From positions 772,035 through 836,034 of the forward strand of contig ML682092.1 of the NCBI GenBank assembly GCA_007922195.1: a stretch of 64,000 nucleotides of DNA, in the 5' to 3' direction. Under the pieces are notes generated by a model that was not told the DNA's origin, made no database searches, and was given only the letters and a program-made list of their open reading frames with translations. Source of the DNA: Podocnemis expansa. Lineage: Eukaryota; Chordata; Testudines; Podocnemididae. Of this stretch, positions 53,530 through 63,304 are shown piece after piece (within the stretch, counting starts at the first letter, position 1; every line of letters begins with the position of its first letter). Both the position numbers and the translations under genes were made by a program.

Positions 53530-53965
53530 TTTCTCTGGATCATAACTGCCTTTCTCAAGAGTCGATTCTGCTAGGGGAGGGCAACCTTCTTATTTTGATG
53601 GTCTTGCTGGGGACAAGGATGATCCTTGCTATTGTGATATAGCAATTCCCCAGTGATGAACCAGGACTGCCCTCTTGGAGGTCTGCTCTCCTGACAGAGT
53701 GGCAAATGACCTCTTGGCACTCTCATGCATGTCTCTCTCAAAGGTCTTGCACGTAGTGGCATGTCTGCAGGTGTTTGCCTGGTGGCCCACTGCTTCTTCA
53801 CCCAATGTTGGGGTGCTGTGCCATTTGTGGGTAGCTGTGCTGATGGCAGATAAGGCTCTAACTCTGCCCACCTTCCACCATATGGCTAGCAGTCACCTGA
53901 TACTGAATGTAGCTGAGCAGCACTTGAAGAAGGACAGTTACTGGTAAGTAACCCACCATTTTTGC

Positions 53966-54294
53966 CTGCCATCTGGTAACCCTGTGCCAGGGTGTTGTTC
54001 TTTAGTCTCCAGCCAGTCCACAAAAGGACTGGCTCCTGCAGCCATAAGCATATGAAAAGTTTCATTGGGGGAGCTTAATGGAGGTCCTTAGGTTCTCTGA
54101 GGCTGTCTCCTCTACTCCCATTACAGCAGCACAGCTCCAGTGCAGCAGTGATTCCCTGTAGCAGAGACACTTGCTCTAGCCCAGAAAGGGCTTTTCTGTT
54201 ACTATAGTCATGACAGCCCCTGGAAGAACAGGTGCTGGGGACAGGAGTGTAGACTGGAGTCACACCATCTCTCCCACTGTGGAGTGACATTTTC
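53966..54294. other. Unassigned sequence
   Basis: Nothing recognised. Confidence 0.35.
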
Positions 54295-54302
54295 CACACC
54301 CA

Positions 54303-54739
54303 CAGGGGCATCGCTATACATAAATATGGGGGAGGCCACCCCCTATCAGCCACCAGAGCCCTACTCTGTTCCCTTACTGCCCCCCTGCTGTTTCCCCGAC
54401 CCCTTTCCTAACCCCCCAGTGGCCCCCGAGCCCTTCCTTAACCCCCTGGTCCCACTGCTGCCCCCGCTGCCCCTGGCTGACACCCTCCCTCATTCTCTTT
54501 CCCCATTGGGCCTGTCCCTGCCCCCCCCCCCCCGACTCCCTTACCTGGGGCAGCTCTCTCCCAGCCAGAAGACTCTGTCTTTCAGCTAGGTAGAGGCAGT
54601 AGCTGCCGGCGTGTTTCCTGTGCCAGGGCGTGATGGTGCACCCTTGTGTAGTTTTGGGGCACACTACTTGGGAGCTCACCCTGAGTTTTAGGGGGGGGCT
54701 GAGGCCCCCTGAGCCCCATCTCCCCCAGCCACGCCAATG
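54303..54739. mobile_element. hAT element, 437 bp (family CAGGGGCRTCRCT)
   Basis: It starts CAGGGGCATCGCTATAC and ends CAGCCACGCCAATG. Flanks CACACCCA and CACATCCG match at 6 of 8. Confidence 0.72.
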
Positions 54740-54890
54740 CACATCCGAGTGACACAGCTAGGTTGACCTAAGTTTTAGGCATAGAGTTAAACTTCAATAT
54801 GTTGGGTCCAGCAGGCTGCCATCCAGTCTTCTGGCTGTGCATTCTTCCACCACTTGTGGCTGCCAACATTGCTGTGATGGCTGGGCTAAG

Positions 54891-55698
54891 CAGGGGCGTC
54901 ACTGTGGTGGGGAAAGACCCGGGGCACGGGCCCAGCCCCGCCCCCAGAGGGCAGGCCCCGCCCCCAGCCAAAAGGCCACACACCCCCGGCCCACGATAGG
55001 GCCAGGGGGAGGCCGCGCCGCTGCCACCAGCCAGCCCGCACTGCGGTGTGGTGCGGCGTGGCGCAGCCTAGCCTGGCCCGGCATGTCGGGAAGCGGCCTT
55101 TGGAGGCCGGGCCCGCGGCTGCAGCCCTGGATCCCCGGCCGGGGATGGGGCTGCCGCAGCCGCAGACAGGCCCCAGATCCCCAGCAGGGGACGGGGCCAC
55201 CGCGGGTGGCCAGCTGGGCCCTGGATCCCTGGCCTGGCTGCCAGTGGCTGCTGCGACCCCGTCCCCGGCCGGGGATCCGGGACCCGGCCGGCAGCCCACG
55301 GTTGCAGCAGCCCCATCCCCCACTGGGGATCCAGGTCCTGGCTGCGACCACGGCAGCCCCATCCCTGGCCAGGGATCCAGGGCTGTGGCCGTGGCCTGGC
55401 CTCCAGTGGCCGCTTCCGGCCGCACTGGGCCAGGCAAGGCTGAACCGCGCCGCACCACAGCGCGGGCTAGCTGGCGGCGGTGGCACGGCCTCCCCCTGGC
55501 CCTATCCCGGGCCAGGGGGCGCGGCCTGCCAGGCGGCCAGATAGGCCCCGGATCCCTGGCCGGAGACGCGGCCGCCGTGGCCACAGACCACCAGGGATTG
55601 GCCCCCAGATCCCCGGCCCGATTGGGCCGGAGAACCGGGGCACCGGCGTTAGGACCTGGGGCACGTGCCCCGGGTGCCCAACGCTAGCGACACCACTG
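54891..55698. mobile_element. CpG-rich hAT element, 808 bp (family CAGGGGCRTCRCT)
   Basis: It starts CAGGGGCGTCACTGTGG and ends TAGCGACACCACTG. An exact 8-bp duplication GGGCTAAG lies at 54883-54890 and 55699-55706. The interior repeats CCCCGGCCGGGGATCCGGG-type units and is extremely CpG-rich. Long open frames on both strands are composition artefacts. Confidence 0.92.
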
Positions 55699-55734
55699 GG
55701 GCTAAGCTGCAGTTTTGTATTGTGTGGTTGGCAG

Positions 55735-56060
55735 CAGAGGCGTCGCTGGCCAGGGGAGGGACCCGGGGCACAGGCCCAGGCCCCGCCCCCAGCCCGCAGC
55801 TCTGGGGAGAGCGCAGGAGGGAAGGGAAGCATGGCGGGAGCCAGGAGTAAGAAATCTGCAATCGTTGGGGACAGCAGAGAGGTGGCGGCAGGGTGAGAGC
55901 CAGCAGTGGAGGAGCAGCCTTGTGAGAGCTGCAGGAGACAGCAGTGTGGTCAGAGCCAGGGGAGGGGCAGCCCTCGGAGAGCCCACAGGGAGCTAGCAGC
56001 CTGGCCAGTGCGGGCATGAGAAAGGAGGGGCCGCATTGAGAAAGCCTCACCGGCTGGAAA
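55735..56060. mobile_element. Partial hAT of the same GC-rich family
   Basis: CAGAGGCGTCGCTGGCC followed by GGGACCCGGGGCACAGGCCC repeats the first 90 bp of the element at 54891. The remainder is purine-rich (GGCAGCAGGGTGAGAGCCAG-like repeats). The right end is not identified. Confidence 0.55.
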
Positions 56061-57399
56061 AAGCAGCTTGGTAACAACCGGGGGGAGAGGCAGCATTGTC
56101 AGAGCCATCAGGGAAAGACAAGCACTCAAAGCAAGTACCTGTCAGATTCTACAGTTTACCCACACAATATTAATTTCTACCCTCCTTGTCTGTGTGCATA
56201 ATGATACAGTCTTTAATTACATCAGTGCATGATTTTTTAAATACTTTTCTTTTTTGATATTGTTTTTGGGTAAGTATTTTTAAAACTGGCAACATAAATT
56301 GCTCAAGAACAAGTCTGCAATAGTACAGATAAGTGATGATAATTAGCAATTGAAACCTGAAAAGCAATTGTAAATTAATTTTCTTTTTTTAGAAATCACC
56401 TGGCATTTCCAGATATTGCAAAATAATGCAAAAATTATTTCTCTTGTATTTCTATTTTGAGAATTAAATAAGAATTATCAAAAATGACTGAAAATTGACA
56501 CAAGTGTTACATCCAAAACCACTGACTACTCTCAAAAGGTTATAAAAAAACTCCTCTATTAATTTAAAGAATGTTACAAGTACTTATTATGGATCATGGT
56601 TCATTTTCAGCATGTAAAATGATTTGGGCTTAGGGTAGACCACCACTACTGAAAACTGGCTTTAGAAAAAAAAAAAATCCTTAAGACCATTGAACAAGTG
56701 GGCCTGAGACATCAGTATGTCATCTGTTTGCAGAAGGAACTGCTAGTACATTTATTTCATAAGAAAATTTTAGTTAATATACCTAAATCAATTACCAAGA
56801 TAATTTACATTTACTGCAAAGTTCAATAGCATCACTATACCTCCACTGATTAAATAGCATTCAACATGTACTAATTTTTCTTTGTTGTGTACCAGTAGTC
56901 AAAATTCATTTATATTTCAGTGCAGTCTTCATGAATGACTCTATGGTATCTAAGCCTATTAGACAACAGAGTAATTGTTGTGAAGGGCTGAGGATGGAAA
57001 ATAGTGTTGTAAACTTTCTGAAAAAAATCTCTCACCAATAAAGATTTTACTTTGTATTATAAAAACCAAATAATGATATTTAGAATTTATATAGGGCCTG
57101 ATCCCAAACTGAATAAACTCAATGGGATTTTTTCCATAATATCCTCTGAGCATGGACTCCAAAGCACTTACTGAAACAGGCTCTGATCTTCCACTTTATG
57201 TCCCCATAAATTCTCATTGATCTGTTGTGATTCTAAACAGTTGAAAAAGTGTCCCTGTGTGCATCTCTTCATAGGATTAAGATGAGAGCAGGGTTTTCCC
57301 TTACTATTACGCTCATTTTAAAATTAATTGTGTCTGATTGAGTCCTCAGACCTTTTGTTTTCACTGTCCATGAGTATTTTAGTGAACAAGTTTACTGGC
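56061..57399. other. Unassigned AT-rich sequence
   Basis: No gene or repeat recognised. Composition is clearly lower in GC than its neighbours. Confidence 0.4.
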
Positions 57400-58112
57400 A
57401 GAAATGTTGGCAGGGAAGCAGGGGCATGGTTGGGGCCTTGGTGGGGTGGGGGGCAGAAGTGCAGCATGGTTGGGAAAAGCGGAGAAGCAGCAGCATGGTA
57501 AGAGACTTCAGGAAAGCAGCAACAGGGGTGAGGGAGGGAAGTGTGACATGTTCAGAGAAGCCATAGCATGTTTAGATTTTCTCATAGGCCCTAATGCAGC
57601 GTACTTGTTGTTAAAATAAAATCGTTTTACAAGTCCTAAACATGATGTGGAATACTAAGAAATGAAAATACAAAGGAGAAAAGTTTAAAACTGAATGTAG
57701 ATTACTTTCAATTTTTGGCACAACTTACTGCTGTAAAGCATCATATTCCACAATGAAATTCAAAACATTGTGCAATACTTAGAGATCAGCATCTGAGAGA
57801 GTTTTTACAAGTTACTGCCCGGATTTTAAAAAAAAAACTTGCCACAAGCCTATAGTGTTCTACATCTAGCGACAGCAAAGTTTTTACTGTATAGGCCTAG
57901 TTTCATTGTAACCTTAAATAATTATTAGAATCTAACATTAGTAGGATTAATATTTGCCCTATTTTTACACTAAAATTAGAGTGTGCAAAGAATTTTAAAC
58001 TTAGTAATTTTGGAGTAGGTAAAAATATGTGATTATATGCCTCAGTGCGGCTCTTGAAGATTTAATAATTGACTTGCGCGGCTCTTGAGTTCCAAAGGTT
58101 TGGCCATCCCTG
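57400..58112. mobile_element. 5'-truncated hAT (family CAGGCGTGGCCAAAC)
   Basis: It aligns with the right two thirds of the element at 39491 (GTTTAGATTTTCTCATAGGC, then CTTAGTAATTTTGGAGTAGG) and ends GGTTTGGCCATCCCTG. The left inverted end is missing. Confidence 0.75.
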
Positions 58113-58199
58113 ATCTATGCTGTCTTTTCTGAATTCAGGTTCCTGCCTCTCAGTGCTAGTATCAGGCACAGAGATTGTCCAAGCATCTCCCAACACTCC

Positions 58200-58802
58200 C
58201 TAGTTTAAAGCTCTCTTAATCAGTTGAGCTAGCCTCCCTCCTAGAAGTCTGTTACCCTCCCTGCTCAGGTGAAGTCCATCCCTAGCAAATAATCTTCTGT
58301 CCATGAACGCCTCCCTGTGCCCGTACATCCCAAAGCCCTCCTTGTAACACCACTGCCTGAGCCATCTGTTAACTGCCAGAATCTTCTCACAGCTGTGTTG
58401 TCCTCCTCTAGGGATAGGCAGAATCCCACTAAAGATCACCTGAGCCTCCAGCTCCTTGAGAGTCTTCCCCAGCCTGGCATAGTCTCCTTTGATATGTTCC
58501 AATGAGAATCTAGCTATATCATTCATACCCACATGAAGGATAATCAGAGGATTCTTTCCTGCTCCCATTAGGATCCTCTTCACCCTCAGATTCACATCAT
58601 GTATCTTAGCTCCAGGCAAGCAGTACACCCTCCTGTTCTCAGGGTCACTTCTAGTTATAGGCCTGTCTGTCCTCCTCAGCAGAGAATCCCCAATCACATA
58701 CACTTGCCTTTTCCTGGAAACAGTGTGCTTCTCCAGTCTATCCCCAGTTCTCTCGGTCCAGGAGTCTTGATGTCTACAGTTGCTGTTTGCAGTCCTCTGC
58801 AT
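58200..58802 (-). pseudogene. CR1 ORF1 SGNH-esterase domain
   Basis: The minus-strand frame of 200 residues carries the SGNH/GDSL hydrolase blocks: YVIGDSLLRRTD (Ser nucleophile), ILHVGMNDIARF (Gly and Asn), and ARDGLHLSREGNRLL (Asp and His). Vertebrate CR1 ORF1 proteins are known to carry such an esterase domain. A frameshift separates it from the N-terminal zinc-binding part at 59065-59349, so the whole ORF1 is broken, but this domain has no internal stop. The first Met here is probably not the real start. Confidence 0.85.
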
Positions 58803-59437
58803 CCGCTCCTGAATGCTCCCTGGGCTCTTATTTTATCTCCATAGGCTTAACTCCCCTTTGAATGGGACTAGCTGCTCTCCTCTTCTTCCTCACACTCCCA
58901 CCTTCAGTATTCCCCCTGCTAGTCTCCTTCATTTGCTAATTCAGCAAACCTGTTACTGAGTTCTATTTCACCTTCACTAGCTGGTCTTTTTCTCTGCCGC
59001 CTTTTCACAGTCACGTGTTTCCACTGCTCACTTTCCTCACCTAGCAGTCTCCGCTCGGAAGTGGTTACTCCTGTAACCACTGCAGGTCTGAGTTTTTGTC
59101 TCCAGCCTCTCCAGTCCTCTGCTCCATCAACTCTTCAAACCCCCTTCTAAACTTAACCATAGTTGCCACGTGCATCTCCAACCCTCGGATTTTCCCCTCC
59201 AACAGCTCTATGAGGTGGCACTTCATACAAACAAAATTCTTTGGGGTTGTACCCTCCAAGATGATGTTCATCCCACAGCTTCCATATCCTCTCATCTTCA
59301 TTGTCTCTTCCCTTGGAGTGACTTCTGCTGCTACCTCAATCTCTGCCATAAGTCTGTCTTTCCCCCAACAAATTCCATCTCAAACTCCCCTTTTAACAGC
59401 CCTGTTGCCTGCTCCTGGTGCTGATTAGACTCACCAA
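58803..59437 (-). pseudogene. CR1 ORF1 N-terminal region and 5' UTR
   Basis: The frame 59349-59065 begins MAEIEVAAEVTPREETMKMR and has a Cys pattern (GSCGMN, then FVCMKCHLIELLEGKIRGLE) like the N-terminal zinc-binding and coiled-coil part of CR1 ORF1. A stop (59065) and a frameshift lie between it and the esterase domain. Confidence 0.7.
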
Positions 59438-59763
59438 GGCATGCGAGACATTTTTTGTGGGGAGCGTCAAGCAGAAATCATTGTAGCATCCTAGGTATGG
59501 CTTGAAACCAGGCATCTTGAATTTCACAGTAGAAGACAGGCACTTGCTTATGCAAGATTCTTGGCTGATCTGAAACCGTTGCTGAGGGCGGAAAAAGGAA
59601 CTGGAGGGTTCAGGGTCACGGTCACCTATATAGCTGCGTTTGCGGCGTGGAGGGGCCATTGGCCGTGTGCCATGACCTGACAGGCTAAGGCTGAAGACTT
59701 TCCATGTGCTGAGGCACATAGGCACCTGTAACTGAATGATGTGAGCAGTGCTCAAAGGAGAAC
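59438..59763 (-). mobile_element. DIRS terminal fragment
   Basis: It holds the Gag start (MPGFKPYLGCYN, Met at 59515) and a right terminal repeat (GGTCAGGTCATGGCACACGG-type on the minus strand), ending GTGCTCAAAGGAGAAC. It matches the first 330 bp of copies 1 and 2 in gene orientation. Confidence 0.85.
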
Positions 59764-60055
59764 TATGTTTATTTAGTCTGCAGAAGAGAAGACAAGGGGG
59801 ATTTGATAGCAGCCTTCAACTACTTGAAGGGGTACTCCAAAGAGGCGGGAGCTAGGCTGTTCTCAGTAGTAACAGAGGCCAGAAAAAGGAGCAAAAGTTG
59901 CAGCTAGGGAGGTCAAGGTTGGATATTAGGAAAAACTTTCTCACCTGGAGGGTGGTGAAGCATTGGAATGTGTTACCTAAGGTGGTGGTAGAATCTCCAT
60001 CTTTGGAAACATTTAAGGCTGGGTTAGACAAAACTCTGGCTGGGATGATTTAGTG

Positions 60056-60293
60056 CAGGGGTACTCAAATGGCGGCCCGCAGTCCACAATCCGGACCGCA
60101 AAGAGGTTTCTGGTGGACTGCAACAGTGGCCTATTTGGCCATTTGAGTACCCCTGCTCTAAGGGCAGCTGAGCAACTTCTGTTGCTCGCTGCGCTCCNNN
60201 NNNNNNNCCCCCCCCACCCTAGTTGTTTGTGGACCCTGGTCAATGGTGGAAGGCTGAATGTGGACTGGCTCGCAAAAAGTTTGAGTACCCCTG
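60056..60293. mobile_element. hAT element in CR1, with an assembly gap
   Basis: Ends CAGGGGTACTCAAATGG and TTTGAGTACCCCTG. An exact 8-bp duplication ATTTAGTG lies at 60048-60055 and 60294-60301. An internal palindrome (to 60155) repeats the full end, and a piece like the hAT at 60716 follows. Ten Ns lie at 60198-60207, so the length is not certain. Confidence 0.88.
60198..60207. other. Assembly gap (10 N)
   Basis: Ten undetermined bases between GCGCTCC and a C-run. Confidence 1.
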
Positions 60294-60375
60294 ATTTAGT
60301 GGAAGTGGTCCTGCTTTTAGCAGGGGTTCGGACTAGATGACCTCATGAAGTCTCTTCCAGCCCTATGATTCTTTG

Positions 60376-60690
60376 CTCTGTCTTTGTACAGCGCTTGGCA
60401 CAAAGGGCCTCTGGTCATGGCTGGGTTCCTTGCTAACATACAATTATACATGAAATAAGTCAGTGTCATACACAGTGCTGAAATCTTTTACCAGTCATGA
60501 AACAATAGCTGTATGAATTATTGATATAGCTGTGTCAGTGCAGTGAGATGAGAGACTAGGTGAGTGAGATAATGGCTTTTATTCTGCTGGACTGAGAGAG
60601 GGAGAGAGAGAGAGAGAGAGGCTTTTGAGCTCACACAGTACAGAACTCTTGGTCTTCAGATTTCGGAACCAGACTCAAGCTGAACACAAG
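60376..60690. other. Unassigned sequence with (GA)n
   Basis: A GA microsatellite is at about 60594-60621. No gene is seen. Confidence 0.45.
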
Positions 60691-60715
60691 GCAGAATGGT
60701 GGGTTACCAATGTAA

Positions 60716-61174
60716 CAGTGTTCCCTCTAAGGGGAGAGGGCAGCTGAGCAATGCCTGTTGCTCGCTGTGCTCCCCGCTCCCCCTCACGGGGCCCACTGCG
60801 CAGCCCCCCCTGCTCCCGGCGGCATTCCCCCCACTCCCACTTGCCTCCCCCCCCCGCTCCCGACAGCCCCCCACTCCCGGCAGCAGCCCCCCACTCCTGA
60901 CATCGTGCCCCCGCTCCCACTCCCCCCCCCCGCTCCCACTTCCCCTGCTCCTGGTAGCAGCCCCCCACTCCTGCCATCGCCCCCCCCACTCCCAGATTTT
61001 CTGGGCATGCTCCGTTAGAACTTCTGTGGGCGGGAGTTTTCAAAACTCCTTGCTCCACAGGAGTTCTGTGTAAGGACTGTGGCTACTGGCAGTGCGCTGC
61101 CGGCAGCTTTCTCTGCACTGGCTGCTGCAGCGCGCTGTGCTGCAGCGCGCCAGTGCAGCTTACAGGGAACATTG
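60716..61174. mobile_element. hAT element at the DIRS copy 3 tip
   Basis: It starts CAGTGTTCCCTCTAAG and ends CTTACAGGGAACATTG. An exact 8-bp duplication CAATGTAA lies at 60708-60715 and 61175-61182. Same family as 12554-12739, but 459 bp long and C-rich. Confidence 0.93.
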
Positions 61175-61404
61175 CAATGTAACCGTCCTTCTTCGAGGTG
61201 GGCTGCTCACATACATTTATTTACAGGTGTCTATGTGCCACAGCGCTCAGTGATCTGGAAAGTCTTTTAGCCCTAGCCTGTCAGGTCAGGGTTGGCAGAC
61301 AACACCGCCTCTGTGCCGTAACGGTGGCTATATATGGAACCCTGACCCTGACCCCCCCATTCCCTTCTTTTCCCCAACTCCGATTAGCAGGGATAGTGGC
61401 AGGG

Positions 61405-61500
61405 ATCTGAATTCATGCGAGCAGCCCATCTCAAAGAAGGCCAGTTACATCAGTAACCCACCATTCTTTTTCGAGTGCTGCTCACATCATTCAGTTACAT
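61405..61500. repeat. DIRS copy 3 internal complementary region
   Basis: GAGCAGCCCATCTCAAAGAA is complementary to the left tip. CATTCTTTTTCGAGTGCTGC should match the right tip, which is outside the window. The middle GTTACATCAGTAACCCACC is complementary to the extreme left tip at 60695-60707 joined to 61183. Confidence 0.85.
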
Positions 61501-61535
61501 ATGATTGCTACCCATACCCAGGATGGTGGGCGGAG

Positions 61536-61808
61536 TTACAGCTTACCCACATTGAGTACTGGTCTGCCCAGCTGAGCATCCTCTCTTGCCTGTCGCACAA
61601 TAGCATAGTGCATCATGAAAGTATGCACCAACGACCATGTGGCTCCCCTGCAGATCTCCTGGATCAGGACCTCTGCAAAGAAGGCCATAGAAGAGGCCTG
61701 GGCTGTGGTCGAGTGGGCCCAGACTCTCCCCAGGAGGAGTGTATCTGACCTTCTGTAGCAGGCTTTAATGCAGTTCACTATCCATTTGGAAATGCACCGC
61801 GGCATCAC
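61536..61808 (-). pseudogene. DIRS tyrosine recombinase, C-terminal part (copy 3)
   Basis: The 90-residue open frame reads CISKWIVNCIKACYRR, then HSTTAQASS (the usual HxxR box has lost its Arg) and EICRGATWSLVHTFMMHY with the catalytic Tyr. Confidence 0.8.
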
Positions 61809-62919
61809 TGGTTATCCTCTTTTCCTCTTTGCTATGGCTATGAAGAGTTGAGAGGACTTGTGGAATGGGCGTATACGCTCAATATACGTCAGGAGTGCTT
61901 GTCTGACATCCAGGGTGTACCGCTTTCTTTGATTTCCCATGAACTGAGGGTCTGGAAAAAAACACCAGGAGGCAAATGTCCTGGCTCAGGTGGAAATGAA
62001 TGGTGAGATCACATTTGGGAGAAACGAGGGGTGCAGGTGTAACAGCACCTTATCTATAAAGAATCTTGTATGTGGGGGTTCTGAGGAGAGGGCTCTGAGC
62101 TCTGAGACCCATCTCACTGACGTTATGGCCACCAGAAAAGCTACTTTCCACAAGAGGACAAGGAAAATGCATGAGTCCAACGGTTCATATGGGGGCTGTC
62201 AGGTGTTGGAGCACCACATTTAGGTCCCACTGAGGAATGGGGCCATTAGGTTGTGGGTATACCCTGTCAATACCCTTCAGGAACCGCATGGTGGTTGGGG
62301 GGTGAGAGAAGAGTGGGACCCCTTCCACTTCCCTATGAAGGGTTGAAATCGCCACTACGTGAACCCATAGAGAGGAAGTTGATAAGCCATTATCCTTGAG
62401 GGTTAACAGATAGTCCATTAGCGAGTGGATGGGGGCTGACTCCACTATCACCACTCTTTCCTTGGCCCAAAGGGAAAACTGTCTCCACTTAGCTGCCCTA
62501 GTGGAAGGTCTCCTACTGTCCACTAGTATCTTCCTAACTCTGTTGGAGCAGAGTCTTTCAGAGTCATGTCCACTCCATCCCTCTTTATCTTTAGGAGTAC
62601 CCCGTAAATCAGAGGAATTGATGGAAAGATGTACATTGGTGGGGCCCCACATGATTAGAAAGGCGTCTGTGATCGAGCCCTTCTCTTGGCCCCTGAGTGA
62701 ACAGAAAAGTTGACACTTCTGATTTTGACAAGTTACGAACAGCTCTGTTTGTGGTAGGCCCCACTGGCTGACTATGTGGGACATCACCTCCACGTGCAGT
62801 GACCATTCATGGTATGGTGTGATAGGAACATTCTGTTCAGCGAGTCTGGTGCACCATTTTCCATCCCCAGCAATCGGTCTGCTATTGGGTTGAAGTTGTG
62901 TTTCACAGTGAGTTCCCAC
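61809..62919 (-). pseudogene. DIRS tyrosine recombinase, N-terminal and middle parts (copy 3)
   Basis: The frame 62919-62185 includes the linker after RNase H (LPQTELFVTCQNQKCQLFCS), then the core-binding domain (SAPIHSLMDYLLTLKDNGLS, RFLKGIDRVYPQ). A frameshift leads to 62180-61986 with the Arg box changed to SVRWVSEL. Further frameshifts lead to 61808. Confidence 0.8.
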
Positions 62920-63260
62920 TGGCTGGGGGCTTCCGTTCTGAGAGCTGGGGAGTACACCCCTCCCTGTCGGTTCATGTAAAACATGGCCAATGTGTTGTCA
63001 GTTAGAATCTGGACTGTGTTCCCTCTCACCCACTCTAGAAAAACTTGGCAAGCTAGGTGAATGGCCCTGAGTTCCTTCACATTTATGTGAAGGGACCTGT
63101 CCCTGAGGGCCTGCATCCCTTGGGCTGAAAAACCTCCTGAGATATGTGCCCTCCAACCTGTATCTGATGCATGTTATCAGGATCACTGTGGGGTCTGAGG
63201 TTTCAAAGGGAGTCCCACCAAATTTTGAGGGTTTCTAGGACCTTGCAAAGAACTGACAGC
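62784..63260 (-). pseudogene. DIRS RNase H (copy 3)
   Basis: Visible blocks are LHINVKELRAIHLACQVFLE, VQILTDNTLAMFYMNRQGGV and, in another frame, the N-terminal Asp region. Frameshifts separate it from the RT. Confidence 0.75.
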
Positions 63261-63304
63261 ACCTTGTTCAAGGGGTGTTTCTGGAGATGGAGGACCAAGG
63301 CTAC

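Larger units (their letters stand above)
45904..53965 (+). mobile_element. Decayed DIRS element, second subfamily, plus orientation
   Basis: The 5' terminus (TTCTTTGAGCGCTGCTTGG, then TTAGGTGTCTATGTGCC) is the inverse of the terminus at 21352. Gag core sequence is readable at 47600-48000 and again at 50010-50350. The right side ends in a segment like the internal complementary region (53880-53965: GAAGAAGGACAGTTACTGG). No intact RT or recombinase is seen, and the outer right repeat is missing. The interior holds an 82-bp tandem repeat, a 2.4-kb duplication and a PLE fold-back. Confidence 0.65.
59764..60375 (+). mobile_element. CR1 LINE 3' end
   Basis: The frame-decayed ORF2 end and tail (AGCCTTCAACTACTTGAAGG, GGCTGGGTTAGACAAAACTC) end with CCAGCCCTATGATTCTTTGC. 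A hAT (60056-60293) is inserted. Confidence 0.85.

Noticed and set aside
54837..55687. Overlapping open frames of over 200 codons on both strands
   Set aside because: Same composition effect in the CpG-rich hAT at 54891-55698; a CpG-island promoter of a host gene was considered but no exon follows.
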